Source: an uncultured Lachnospiraceae bacterium
GTDB lineage: Bacteria > Bacillota > Clostridia > Lachnospirales > Lachnospiraceae
Length of the DNA: 58,680 nt
Direction: 5' to 3'
Assembly (NCBI GenBank): GCA_910585345.1
Contig: CAJUDS010000015.1
Coordinates: 1 to 58,680 of the forward strand
The notes beneath the pieces were generated by a model. It was not told the origin of the DNA, made no database searches, and saw nothing but the letters and a program-made list of their open reading frames with translations. Positions 30,835 to 39,876 of this stretch are shown piece after piece (within the stretch, counting starts at the first letter, position 1; each line of letters begins with the position of its first letter). The position numbers and the translations under genes are program-made.

Positions 30835-32402
30835 CAGTTTTTGATTTTTTGCTCCCGGTATTCGGAAGGAGATACACCGACCATCTTTTTAAATGTTTTA
30901 CCAAAATAATTACCGTCGCTATAACCTACTTTGGCAGATATCTCAGTGATTTTATATCGCGGGTCTGTCAGCAGCTTTTTTGCTTTTTCGATCCGAAAAT
31001 CAGTCAGGTACTGGTTTAATGTCAGCCCGGTTTCGTTTTTAAAAAGCGTGCACAGATAAGAGGACGACAGGAACACATGCTCGCTGATGTCTTTGATGGA
31101 GAGAGATTCATCCTGGTAATGGGAGGCAATGAACTCCTTGATCAGATAGATGCTGGAATGATCCTTATTCTGGGTGTCTGCAGCGGAAAAAAAATCGTTG
31201 GTTTTGTCAAGCAGCAAATCATGAAGCTCATAAAGAGACTGGCAGCTCGAGATATGGCCCCAAATGCTGTTGTCAGGTTCATCCGTATCCGGTGTATGGA
31301 TCTGAAGCGTCTGGTAAGCGTCGCGGACAGTCGTCATGGATTTGTAATATAAGTCTTTAATCTGGTTTGGCAGAGCATTTTTGCCGGACAACAATTCATG
31401 AAATAACCCGTCCATAAGCTCTCCGGCCAGTTGCTTGTCTTTGCGGCGCAGAGCATCCGCAAGACGGCTGCTGATGTCAATGAGCGTCAGGTCAAAAAAG
31501 GTATCATAAGTATCTTTGTGCTGGTAGATACGGTGGGTGTTGCTCCTGTAATAAAAAGAGTTCTGCAGTTCTATCACTGCGGAATTGTAGGAATTGCAGA
31601 TATTTAAGGCGCCTGACACATTTTTCCCGAATACAATATGATACTGCAGCGTAAAGCGGGAAAGGGCGGATTCCAGCATCTGTCCGAGGTAATCTTTTTG
31701 GTTTGCGGTATAGTTTTTAAAACCCCATACGTGATAAAAATATAAAAGCCCCTGCCGGTTTGAATGAATCTCTTTCAGGCGGAGCGAAGAAAGCGTCTGC
31801 TCGATAACCGGTCTGATCAGAACATGCAGAGCATCCTGAGAATAGGTACTGTTATGAAACTGGATGAGAAATGTAAAAAACGGGGTAGTATCATCCAGCG
31901 GGAAAGTAAAGTCCAGATCATTCACAAGCGGCAGGACGGCATCTATTTTGGCGGCCGCAGTCAGTTTTGATGCCAACAGGGAACGTGCCTGCAAAATAGA
32001 CAGGATTTTAGAACTGGCGGCTTTTTGGTTTTCCAGTACGGACAGACGGGCCTGTGATACAGCTTCTGAGATTTCCGCCGTATCGATAGGTTTCTCCACA
32101 TAGCTGACAGCTTTTAATTTGATTGCCGCTTTGAGATACTCTTTGTCGGAGTAGCCGCTCATGAATATAATGCTCAGCTGCGGATTCATGGACTGAAGTT
32201 TTTCTGCCATTTCGATGCCGGTCATCCTGGGCATGCGCACATCGCTGAGCAGTATGTCCGGCTGAAAGGCGAGGGCGGTTTCCATACCGTGGATGCCGTC
32301 GTCCGCACAGGCAACGCTATCAATGCCCAGCGCTTTCCAGTCGATTCTGTGCATCAGTCCATCCCGTGTAATTTTTTCGTCATCCACAATCAACAGTTTC
32401 AT
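30834..32402 (-). CDS. YesN-type response regulator with AraC DNA-binding domain
   Basis: The 522-residue protein has an N-terminal receiver domain (LLIVDDEKITRDGL and ILLSDVRMPRMTG with the phospho-accepting Asp; FMSGYSDKEY). A long central helical region follows, and the C-terminus is an AraC double helix-turn-helix (IKDISEHVFLSSSYLCTLFK, then ITEISAKVGYSDGNYFGKTF). It is the first gene of a two-gene operon with the kinase, with GGGAGGCG before the ATG. It is transcribed away from the ABC transporter operon starting at 32552, whose promoter lacks a clear -35 box, consistent with activation by this regulator. Confidence 0.9.
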   Translation of the reverse strand: MKLLIVDDEKITRDGLMHRIDWKALGIDSVACADDGIHGMETALAFQPDILLSDVRMPRMTGIEMAEKLQSMNPQLSIIFMSGYSDKEYLKAAIKLKAVSYVEKPIDTAEISEAVSQARLSVLENQKAASSKILSILQARSLLASKLTAAAKIDAVLPLVNDLDFTFPLDDTTPFFTFLIQFHNSTYSQDALHVLIRPVIEQTLSSLRLKEIHSNRQGLLYFYHVWGFKNYTANQKDYLGQMLESALSRFTLQYHIVFGKNVSGALNICNSYNSAVIELQNSFYYRSNTHRIYQHKDTYDTFFDLTLIDISSRLADALRRKDKQLAGELMDGLFHELLSGKNALPNQIKDLYYKSMTTVRDAYQTLQIHTPDTDEPDNSIWGHISSCQSLYELHDLLLDKTNDFFSAADTQNKDHSSIYLIKEFIASHYQDESLSIKDISEHVFLSSSYLCTLFKNETGLTLNQYLTDFRIEKAKKLLTDPRYKITEISAKVGYSDGNYFGKTFKKMVGVSPSEYREQKIKN

Positions 32403-32551
32403 AAAACGCCTCCCGTCCTGTATATTGTAACAAAAAGATATGGAAAAGAAAACAATTTTACCCTAAATCAAAAAATTGTCGGGATGTTTTCAAAAGAGTC
32501 GAATGATATAGTATAGGTAACTGATAAGTAGAGGAGAAGGAGGAGAAAGAG

Positions 32552-34072
32552 TTGTCGGATTATGTGCTCGAACTAAAAGGGATAACTAAAATCTTTCCCG
32601 GGGTGAAGGCTTTAAATAATGTGCAGTTCCAGCTGAAGCCTGGAGAAGTGCATGCACTGATGGGGGAAAACGGAGCCGGGAAATCTACCTTTATCAAGGT
32701 TATTACCGGCGTACATAAAGCGGAAAGCGGAGAAATGTATTTGTTTGGGAAAAAGGTGGATTTTAAAGGTCCCAGGGATGCGCAGCAGGCGGGCATTGCC
32801 GCTGTATACCAGCATCCGACTTCCTATCCGGATTTGACTGTGACGGAAAATATTTTCATGAATCATGAAATTAAAAAGAACGGCATTATCCAATGGAAAC
32901 AGATGAATGAGGAAGCACAGGGGTATCTGGACCAGTTGGATGCAGATTTTAGATGCACGATGGAAATGGGCGCGCTGAGCGTGGCACAACAGCAGATGGT
33001 AGAGATTGCCAAAGCGATTTCCACGCATGCCAAAATTGTCATTCTTGACGAGCCGACGGCGGCGCTGACGGCTAACGAATCGCAGAAATTATATAAGATT
33101 GTAGATAAGCTGAGAGAAAGCGGCGTTTCGATTATTTTTATCTCCCACAGATTTGAAGATATGTACAGGCTGGCCAGCAGAGTGACGGTATTCCGTGATT
33201 CGCAGTATATTGGCACATATGATGTAAACGGCATTACCAATTCGGAATTGATCAAACACATGGTGGGGCGTGAGATCAGCGATCTGTTCCCAAAGCCGGA
33301 TGTGAAGCCGGGCGAAGAAGTGATCCGCATCGAAGGGTTCAGCCGGACGGGATATTTTAAAAACGTCAACCTGTCGGTAAAGGCCGGAGAGATCGTGGGA
33401 TTGACCGGTCTGGTGGGCGCGGGCCGCACGGAAGTGATGGAAAGCGTCTGTGGCATCACAAAACCGGATGCAGGAAAAGTTTATCTATATGGAAAGGAAA
33501 TTACGATTAAGAACCCGTCTGACGCGATGAATAACGGTATTATCCTGCTGCCGGAAGACAGACAAAAAACAGGTCTGATTTTAAGCTGGGGACTTGGGCG
33601 CAATGTTACTCTTCCGATTGTCGGCAAACTGTCGAAAAATGGTTTTACGGATGAAAAACGGGAGAGAGAGCTGTCCCGTGATCTGCTGGAAGATGTGGAT
33701 ACGAAGGCGGGAAGCATTTTTGTGCCGGCCAGCGCGTTATCGGGCGGCAATCAACAGAAGGTTGTCGTGGCCAAGGCGCTTGCACAGGACAATATGAAGG
33801 TAATCATTATGGATGAACCGACAAAAGGTGTGGATGTCGGCGCGAAGGCAGAGATTTATCAAATTATGGGTAATTTGGCAAAAGAAGGATTTGCCATCAT
33901 CATGATTTCCTCGGAAATGCCCGAAATATTAGGTATGTGCGACCGGGTATGCGTCATGTGCAACGGACGGATAACCGGCGAGCTGAGCCGCAGAGAGGCA
34001 ACGCAGGAATTGATTCTTGAGCTTGCCATGGAGAAAGGTCCGGATAAAAAGAAACAGGAGGTTGTGAAATAA
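32552..34072 (+). CDS. Sugar ABC transporter ATP-binding protein (probable rhamnose importer)
   Basis: The 506-residue CUT2-type tandem ATPase starts with TTG at 32552 after AAGGAGGAG. The first domain has Walker A GENGAGKST, signature LSVAQQQM and Walker B VILDEPTAAL. The second has degenerate Walker A GLVGAGRTE, signature LSGGNQQK and Walker B IIMDEPTKG. It is the counterpart of RhaT in the rhizobial rhamnose transporter (rhaSTPQ) by context: it is followed by two permeases, a binding protein and rhamnose mutarotase. The stop overlaps the next start (TAATG). Confidence 0.9.
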   Translation: MSDYVLELKGITKIFPGVKALNNVQFQLKPGEVHALMGENGAGKSTFIKVITGVHKAESGEMYLFGKKVDFKGPRDAQQAGIAAVYQHPTSYPDLTVTENIFMNHEIKKNGIIQWKQMNEEAQGYLDQLDADFRCTMEMGALSVAQQQMVEIAKAISTHAKIVILDEPTAALTANESQKLYKIVDKLRESGVSIIFISHRFEDMYRLASRVTVFRDSQYIGTYDVNGITNSELIKHMVGREISDLFPKPDVKPGEEVIRIEGFSRTGYFKNVNLSVKAGEIVGLTGLVGAGRTEVMESVCGITKPDAGKVYLYGKEITIKNPSDAMNNGIILLPEDRQKTGLILSWGLGRNVTLPIVGKLSKNGFTDEKRERELSRDLLEDVDTKAGSIFVPASALSGGNQQKVVVAKALAQDNMKVIIMDEPTKGVDVGAKAEIYQIMGNLAKEGFAIIMISSEMPEILGMCDRVCVMCNGRITGELSRREATQELILELAMEKGPDKKKQEVVK

Positions 34073-35070
34073 TGGAAAAGAAATCTTTATGGAAAAAGAT
34101 CACAGGCTCCCGTGAAGCGAGTCTGGTGATTGTACTGGTAGTGCTTTGCATTGTCGTGACGATCAAGAGTCCTGCGTTTATGTCGGTACAAAACATTATG
34201 GAAATATTGAAAAACAATGCGGTGATTATGATCATGTCATTGGGTATGCTGTGCGTACTGCTGATTGGCGGTATTGATATTTCCATTACGTCTACGCTGG
34301 CATTTGCCGGTATGACAATCGGTATGATGTATAAGTATTCGGTGATAGGCAGTACGTTTCTTGGTTTTGTCATTGCAACGGCAATGGGCGCCGTATGCGG
34401 TTTTATCATCGGTCTGATTATTGCCTACGGGAAGGTAATGCCGATTATCGCCACAATGGGATTTATGTACATCTACCGTGGCCTGGCCTATCTTGTTGCG
34501 CAGGATCAGTGGGCAGGCGCCGATGCGCTTGGCAGTTTTAAAGACTTTGCGCTGAATAATACGCTTGGTTTCGGCGTTCTGAATAATGTAATTGTAGTTG
34601 CGGTTGTCTGCTATATTATTTTCTTTGTCATATTGAAATGGACGAAATTCGGCCGCAGTATTTATGCGGTAGGTTCCAATGCGGAAGCGGCTGAAATTTC
34701 AGGGATCAATGTTGCGGCGATCAAGACAGCTGTTTATACGATCATGGGTACGCTTGCAGGCTTGTCGGGCGCGCTGGCAACTTCCGTGTATGCTTCCGCA
34801 CAGCCCAACATGCAGACATCCAAAGAAATGGATGTGATTGCGGCCTGTGTGATCGGCGGTGTAAGCATGAATGGCGGACGCGGCTCCGTGGCAGGAGCTC
34901 TGTTGGGAGCGCTTGTTCTGTCCGTCATTGCGAAAGCCCTTCCTCTGGTAGGCATCAATGCGATTGCCCAGAATACGGTAAAAGGTGTCATTATTGTAGT
35001 GGTTATCGTGTTGAATGTACTGACGCAGCGTATGATGGATAAAGCAAATCTTGAAAAGAGAGAAATGTAA
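34072..35070 (+). CDS. Sugar ABC transporter permease 1 (probable rhamnose importer)
   Basis: The 332-residue RbsC-type permease has about eight to ten membrane helices. LGMLCVLLIGGIDISITSTL, YGKVMPIIATMGFMYIYRGL, AVGSNAEAAEISGINVAAIK and VIAACVIGGVSMNGGRGS are the family's conserved blocks. It starts in a one-base TAATG overlap with the ATPase gene. Having two different permeases, this and the next gene, is the pattern of rhamnose- and AI-2/autoinducer-type CUT2 transporters rather than ribose transporters, which use one. Confidence 0.9.
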   Translation: MEKKSLWKKITGSREASLVIVLVVLCIVVTIKSPAFMSVQNIMEILKNNAVIMIMSLGMLCVLLIGGIDISITSTLAFAGMTIGMMYKYSVIGSTFLGFVIATAMGAVCGFIIGLIIAYGKVMPIIATMGFMYIYRGLAYLVAQDQWAGADALGSFKDFALNNTLGFGVLNNVIVVAVVCYIIFFVILKWTKFGRSIYAVGSNAEAAEISGINVAAIKTAVYTIMGTLAGLSGALATSVYASAQPNMQTSKEMDVIAACVIGGVSMNGGRGSVAGALLGALVLSVIAKALPLVGINAIAQNTVKGVIIVVVIVLNVLTQRMMDKANLEKREM

Positions 35071-35084
35071 GGAGGAGAGAGGTC

Positions 35085-36095
35085 ATGGCAGGAAAATCAG
35101 GAAGAACAATATCAGCCACTCCCGAAAAGGCGCTGCGTAAGGCGGTTCTCAGTTGGGAGGGCATGCTGCTCGTGCTGTTTGTGGTAGTTAATATTTTTTG
35201 TAAATGCATTTCCCCGGTCTACACGTTTACCAATGTACTCCGCGAAATGCCGAAATATTTAACGGAAATCTTTTTACTGTTTCCCATGGCGTATATACTG
35301 TTGATGGGAGAGATTGATATTTCCGTGGGGTCTATTGTCTGTCTGGCGGCTACAATATCCTGCATTGCAGGCAATGCGGGCGTGCCTTTTATCGGGGTTC
35401 TGGCCATCGGCTTGCTGACTGGAACGGTTTGTGGTATGATAAATGGGCTTTTGACTGTGAAATTCAGAGAACTGCCTACGATGATCATTACCCTTGGTAC
35501 ACAGATCGTCTTTCGCGGTATCGCCGAAATCGTTCTTGGAGACGGCGGTTCCATCTCACTGTCCAATGCAGACGGATTCAGGGCGATTGCAGGAAAAATA
35601 GGGCCGTTCCCCTATATGTTTTTTATCGTACTTCTCTGTGCGGTGATCTTTACGGTAATTGCGGAGAAAAGAGTGTTTGGACGCGGCCTGTATGCGATCG
35701 GAAGCAATTCCAGAACGGCATTTTATTCCGGTATCCGGGTGAACCGTATGCTGTTCACGGCGTATACGGTAATGGGACTGATGGCCGGCGTATCCGCATT
35801 ATTTTTAACGAGCGCCACCTATGGCGCCAATACGACAACCGGTAAGGGATTTGAAATGGACGCCATTGCAATGGCGGTGTTCGGGGGGATTTCCACAGCC
35901 GGTGGGAAAGGCAAGCTGATTGGCGGTATCATTTCCGCATTTATCATTGTCTGCCTTCGTGTAGGACTTGGCCAGATTAATATGAATCCACAGGTAATAT
36001 TGATTATTTTAGGCGCACTGCTGATCTGCGCGGTACTTTTGCCGAATATTGTGCAGAGTATCAATATGAGAAAGGCTTCTAAGGCAAAAGCCTGA
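35085..36095 (+). CDS. Sugar ABC transporter permease 2 (probable rhamnose importer)
   Basis: The 336-residue RbsC-type permease is homologous to the preceding one. LMGEIDISVGSIVCLAATIS, FRELPTMIITLGTQIVFRGI, AIGSNSRTAFYSGIRVNRML and MAVFGGISTAGGKGK mark the family. The start has GGAGGAGAG upstream. It probably forms a heterodimeric channel with permease 1. A 91-bp gap with a short palindrome (GAACCGGTTC) separates it from the binding-protein gene, which may permit differential expression of the binding protein. Confidence 0.9.
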   Translation: MAGKSGRTISATPEKALRKAVLSWEGMLLVLFVVVNIFCKCISPVYTFTNVLREMPKYLTEIFLLFPMAYILLMGEIDISVGSIVCLAATISCIAGNAGVPFIGVLAIGLLTGTVCGMINGLLTVKFRELPTMIITLGTQIVFRGIAEIVLGDGGSISLSNADGFRAIAGKIGPFPYMFFIVLLCAVIFTVIAEKRVFGRGLYAIGSNSRTAFYSGIRVNRMLFTAYTVMGLMAGVSALFLTSATYGANTTTGKGFEMDAIAMAVFGGISTAGGKGKLIGGIISAFIIVCLRVGLGQINMNPQVILIILGALLICAVLLPNIVQSINMRKASKAKA

Positions 36096-36186
36096 GAAAC
36101 AGCGGCCGTTAGGAACCGGTTCGGTATCAATATCCGGGAGGATTTGATATAAACAAATAATTTTCTGTAAGGGAGGATTTAAAGAA

Positions 36187-37311
36187 ATGAAGAAAAAAGT
36201 ATTAAGTGTCATTCTGAGTGCAGCAATGGCAGCAACGCTTCTGGCAGGCTGCGGCGGCGGTGGACAGGAAGCGGCAGCTCCGGCAGCAGACGCTTCGGCG
36301 GCGCAGGAGGAAGCTCCCGCTGAGGACGCAGCTCCGGCAGCAGATGATGCGGCGGAGGCTCCGGCAGCAGGCGCAGGAACTTACGCGCTGGTTACAAAGT
36401 CAGCAGGGAATCCTTTTAATGAAAAAGTGGCTGAAGGTTTCCAGTCAGCGGTGGACGAAATGGGTGGAACGGCAGTGATCCAGCATCCGGAATCTGCAAC
36501 AGCAGATGCGCAGATTACGGTTATCCAGTCTCTGATTTCCCAGGGTGTTGACAGTATCTGTATTGCAGCAAACGACGAAAACGCATTGCAGGCAGCATTG
36601 GAAGAGGCAGCTGCAGCAGGCATCAAAGTATGTTCGGTTGACTCTACTGTCAATGTAGCAAGCCGTTCCGTACATGTAAACCAGGCTGGTGTAACTGAGA
36701 TCGGACAGTGTCTGATGGATGCCGTATATGATATCGCAGGCGGAGAAGGCCAGTGGGCAATCGTATCCGCTACATCCCAGGCAGCAAACCAGAATGCATG
36801 GATTGACGCAATGAAATCCATTATGGAATCTGATTCCAAATATGCAAACCTTGAGCTGGTAGAAGTCGCTTATGGTGATGATGAACCGCAGAAATCGACA
36901 GACGTTACACAGGCTCTGCTTACCAATTATCCTGACTTAAAGGTGATCTGCGCTCCTACGACAGTGGGTATTGCAGCAGCAGCAAAGGTTCTGCAGGACC
37001 AGGGTTCTTCCGTAAAACTGACAGGACTTGGACTGCCTTCTGAGATGGCTGAATACATCGGTGACGATGATGCGCATTCCTGCCCTTATATGTTCCTTTG
37101 GAATCCGGTTGATCTTGGATACCTTGGCGCATATACTTCCGCAGCGCTTGTAAGCGGTGAAATTACCGGTGCGGCAGGCGACAAATACGCAGCAGGAACA
37201 ATGGGTGATTATGAAATCGTGACAGCAGGCGACAGCGGTACAGAGGTTATCCTTGGCGCACCTTTCAAATTTGATCCTTCCAATATCGAAGAGTGGAAGA
37301 GCGTATATTAA
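36187..37311 (+). CDS. Sugar-binding lipoprotein (probable rhamnose-binding protein)
   Basis: The 374-residue protein has a lipoprotein signal with lipobox LLAGC (Cys22) and a long Ala/Pro/Glu/Asp-rich linker (about 27-62). A periplasmic-binding-protein domain of the Peripla_BP_4 type then starts at TYALVTKSAGNPFNEKVAEG. NPFNEKVAEGFQ and CIAANDENALQAALEEAAAA are typical of RhaS-like rhamnose-binding proteins. It would be anchored outside the cell and feed the two-permease transporter. Codon use is notably more GCA/GAA-rich than its neighbours, as expected for a highly expressed gene. A GGGAGGA site precedes the ATG. Confidence 0.9.
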   Translation: MKKKVLSVILSAAMAATLLAGCGGGGQEAAAPAADASAAQEEAPAEDAAPAADDAAEAPAAGAGTYALVTKSAGNPFNEKVAEGFQSAVDEMGGTAVIQHPESATADAQITVIQSLISQGVDSICIAANDENALQAALEEAAAAGIKVCSVDSTVNVASRSVHVNQAGVTEIGQCLMDAVYDIAGGEGQWAIVSATSQAANQNAWIDAMKSIMESDSKYANLELVEVAYGDDEPQKSTDVTQALLTNYPDLKVICAPTTVGIAAAAKVLQDQGSSVKLTGLGLPSEMAEYIGDDDAHSCPYMFLWNPVDLGYLGAYTSAALVSGEITGAAGDKYAAGTMGDYEIVTAGDSGTEVILGAPFKFDPSNIEEWKSVY

Positions 37312-37321
37312 GGAACTGCTT

Positions 37322-37633
37322 ATGATCAAAACGTTTAAAATGAAGTTATATCCAGGTATGGAAGCGGAGTATGAAAAACGGCACAATGAATTGTGGCCGG
37401 AGATGATCGATATGATCCATGCGCATGGCGGTAAAAATTACACGATTGCGCTCGACGAGGAGACATTGACGCTGTTCGGATACATAGAAATTGAGGACGA
37501 GGACCTCTGGTCCAAGGGCGCGGATACGGCAGTGAACCGTAAATGGTGGGACTTTATGGCCGACATTATGGAGACGAATCCTGACAACAGCCCTGTCAGC
37601 ATTGATTTGAAACCGTTGTTCCATCTGGATTAA
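37322..37633 (+). CDS. rhaM: L-rhamnose mutarotase
   Basis: The 103-residue protein interconverts alpha and beta anomers of L-rhamnose and so speeds its entry into the isomerase step. KLYPGMEAEYEKRHNELWPE, with the catalytic His of the YKxRHxxLWPE-type motif, YTIALDEETLTLFGYIEIED and AVNRKWWDFMADIM are the family's conserved blocks. The start is 10 bases after the binding-protein stop, and AAGGAAC serves as a weak ribosome site. It ends the transporter operon and ties that transporter to rhamnose. Confidence 0.93.
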   Translation: MIKTFKMKLYPGMEAEYEKRHNELWPEMIDMIHAHGGKNYTIALDEETLTLFGYIEIEDEDLWSKGADTAVNRKWWDFMADIMETNPDNSPVSIDLKPLFHLD

Positions 37634-37653
37634 CGAAAAATTGAAGAAGTAAC

Positions 37654-37700
37654 AAAAAAACCGGTGCGCACGGCCAGAGATGGCTGGCGCGCCGGTTTTT
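37654..37700 (+). terminator. Terminator after rhaM
   Basis: ACCGGTGCGC (37660-37669) pairs with GCGCGCCGGT (37687-37696) with one G-T pair, bounded by an A-run and a T-run. The stem lies 26 bases after rhaM. Confidence 0.9.
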
Positions 37701-37854
37701 ACTTTTTTATGGTGCATTCCACTGCTCTGTTTGTGCAAAATTTCACGAGCAGCGGGTTTGTGTAAAAATGGGGAAATGCAAAGGTGAAAACATTGACTTA
37801 CGGAGCAGAAAGAGTAAAATATGATTTGGGATAAATTACAGGGGGGTGAAAAAA

Positions 37855-38283
37855 GTGGAAGAACTCGGGCAGAAGTTAACCGAATGTCCGGCCGATAAAG
37901 TAAAAATTGCCATTCAGGTTGCGTGGAGAGGCGCATTATGCATTGTTTTTGACATTATGAATTTTGGCGGATTTGCGGCGATTGCCCAGTGGGGCGAGAC
38001 AGGGCCTGAAATGAGCGCGGTAATTGTGAACCTGATACTGACACTGGGTTTCGGCCTGTATCCGTTGATTCATTTGAAGGAGTACCTGGCTTTCTATGAA
38101 TACGGGATTGTGTATCGCAAAAGGGCGTACCCGTGGTCGGAACTCGGTTCGGTTTCCTGGCGGGAACATACATATGGCGGATTTTTCCGCAGTATACTGA
38201 TGGATACGAACAAAAGAGTATTTGATGTAACGTATGTGACGAACCCGAAAAAACAGTATAATAAGGCATATATGAACCATTAG
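37855..38283 (+). CDS. Unknown small membrane protein
   Basis: The 142-residue protein has two hydrophobic segments (around ALCIVFDIMNFGGFAAIA and AVIVNLILTLGFGLYPLIHL). A soluble C-terminal half follows that contains EYGIVYRKRAYPWSELGSVS, a pattern seen in small PH-like membrane proteins. The GTG at 37855 is preferred because GGGGGGTGA lies about eight bases upstream. A GTG at 37846 is the other candidate. It is followed after 22 bp by another unknown membrane protein. I do not recognise the family. Confidence 0.65.
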   Translation: MEELGQKLTECPADKVKIAIQVAWRGALCIVFDIMNFGGFAAIAQWGETGPEMSAVIVNLILTLGFGLYPLIHLKEYLAFYEYGIVYRKRAYPWSELGSVSWREHTYGGFFRSILMDTNKRVFDVTYVTNPKKQYNKAYMNH

Positions 38284-38305
38284 GATGAGATGGAGGAGAA
38301 AAAAG

Positions 38306-38908
38306 ATGTTGTTGGAGAGCGAACTTACTGTACCGCAGATGATTGCCATAGCAGCGGTATTTATTGTGGTGGTCTATATTTTTGTAGTAATCAGAGACAA
38401 AATAAACCGTAAAAAAGCAGAGACAGGGGAAGACAGACAGCAGGTTTGGGGTATTTTGGAGAAAAGCGTTCCGGAGATTGCAAAGTATACAAGAGCCTAT
38501 GCATGTTGGGAGTGGTCTACTTACGAGTATAAGAAGACCATTACAAAATACTGGCATTATGGTATCGCTTTTAATGATGAGCGTATCTGCATCGTGCCTT
38601 TATCATGCGAGGGCGGAGATATCAGCTATTCCGGCGGATTCCGTATTGAAAAAAGTGATGTGGGCATTGTCAACAGCAAAAAGGGTAAGAACTGGGTGGA
38701 GTTATATGACAGGAATCAGGTTGAGATGATTTCTCTGATGATCTTTCCCGAAAACCTGAATGATGACAGATTCCATCCTGTTAATATCATTCAGAAAGAA
38801 GAGGAAGCAGCGTTTATCCAATGGAAGGATCGGTGGATGGATGAAGTCAACGGCGCCAATGGAGTGGAAGTAACCGGAAAGATGAAAAAACCGGTAAAGA
38901 ATAAATAA
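38306..38908 (+). CDS. Unknown membrane-anchored protein
   Basis: The 200-residue protein has one N-terminal membrane helix (about 10-31, MIAIAAVFIVVVYIFVVI) and a soluble domain facing the cytoplasm by the positive-inside rule (RDKINRKKAE follows the helix). The soluble part contains WHYGIAFNDERICIVPLSCE and RIEKSDVGIVNSKKGKNWVE, which look like a PH-like beta barrel, but no named family is recognised. GGAGGAG precedes the ATG. It is co-directional with the preceding membrane protein and probably in the same operon, which ends at a terminator. Confidence 0.65.
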   Translation: MLLESELTVPQMIAIAAVFIVVVYIFVVIRDKINRKKAETGEDRQQVWGILEKSVPEIAKYTRAYACWEWSTYEYKKTITKYWHYGIAFNDERICIVPLSCEGGDISYSGGFRIEKSDVGIVNSKKGKNWVELYDRNQVEMISLMIFPENLNDDRFHPVNIIQKEEEAAFIQWKDRWMDEVNGANGVEVTGKMKKPVKNK

Positions 38909-38915
38909 TACATAG

Positions 38916-38947
38916 AAAGGAAGCCGCATGACAGCGGTTTCCTTTTT
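38916..38947. terminator. Bidirectional terminator between convergent genes
   Basis: AAAGGAAGCCGC (38916-38927) pairs with GCGGTTTCCTTT (38934-38945) with one G-T pair; a T-run follows. It can end the plus-strand operon and the minus-strand phosphoesterase transcript. Confidence 0.88.
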
Positions 38948-38973
38948 GCGTTTGGAGATACATTTTTATAAGG

Positions 38974-39876
38974 TCAGCAGTAATCGTCGATACAAACTGT
39001 CTGACCGAGCATTTCCCGGGCAGCCTGCAGCGTCAGATCGTATCTTGCCTGGGTGCTCCATTTGATAAGCGTCAGGCAGCGTCTTTCTATCTCGATACAG
39101 GTAATGCCGGAGGGGTGAATGCAGCTGCCCGTATTGCAGTAAGGGGACTGTTTTGTGCCGATCATAGGATGGTGTGTGTGTCCTGTCACAAGAAGATGAT
39201 CGTTGCGTGCAGCCCATTTTGCCAGACGTTGTTCGGATTTTTTCTTTTTGGTATTGTTCTTGGCTGCGCTTGTGGGATCCGGGATGCCCAGCTTTTCGAG
39301 CGGTTTCCACGCGTAGCGGACAAGAAAACGGGAAATAGGCCAGAACGTGCTGTTCAATGCGTCCGCCTGGTGCCCGTGCGTCAGATAAATGTTCTTTTTC
39401 AGTTTTTCATCCTGCAGGATAATACCGGAATAAAAGGTAATGTCGGGAAACAGAGGATGCTCCTGCATTGTCTGATCGCGGTAATATGTGTGGAAATGCT
39501 TTTGCCTGAAGCGTGTCAAATGTTTTTCTATGTCGTGATTGCCATAGACAGAATACATCCGTCCGCTTTTATAATATTGGGACAGGATTTCAAAGGTCTG
39601 CATGTGTATTTCTTTGATTTTCCGCATGGAACGGTTTTCCCACAATTCGTCGCCGTCTCCGAGTTCAAGATAAGTAAAGCCTCTGTGGTAATAATAATGC
39701 AGAGCGGCCAGATAAAGGTATTCATTTTTCAGAAAATTGTCATTGGCAGTACCTGTTCCGCGATGACAGTCACTAAACAGCACATATTTGCTGCATTGGT
39801 GCAATGGCAGCAGCAGCGCATTGTCAAATGCATGTGACAGTCTGGCGCTGCAGCCTGAGGATGGAGTAAAAATCAT
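38974..39876 (-). CDS. Calcineurin-like metallophosphoesterase
   Basis: The 300-residue protein has the five metallophosphoesterase motifs: FSDCHRG (Asp-x-His), ELGDGDELWE, YGNHDIEKH, LTHGHQAD and TGHTHHP. No membrane segment or signal is visible. It overlaps the DUF4474 gene by four bases (ATGA) and is translated after it. The insert between motifs III and IV is larger than in small phosphodiesterases and resembles UDP-2,3-diacylglucosamine hydrolase-like members, but the substrate cannot be fixed. Association with DUF4474 may be functionally meaningful. Confidence 0.85.
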   Translation of the reverse strand: MIFTPSSGCSARLSHAFDNALLLPLHQCSKYVLFSDCHRGTGTANDNFLKNEYLYLAALHYYYHRGFTYLELGDGDELWENRSMRKIKEIHMQTFEILSQYYKSGRMYSVYGNHDIEKHLTRFRQKHFHTYYRDQTMQEHPLFPDITFYSGIILQDEKLKKNIYLTHGHQADALNSTFWPISRFLVRYAWKPLEKLGIPDPTSAAKNNTKKKKSEQRLAKWAARNDHLLVTGHTHHPMIGTKQSPYCNTGSCIHPSGITCIEIERRCLTLIKWSTQARYDLTLQAAREMLGQTVCIDDYC

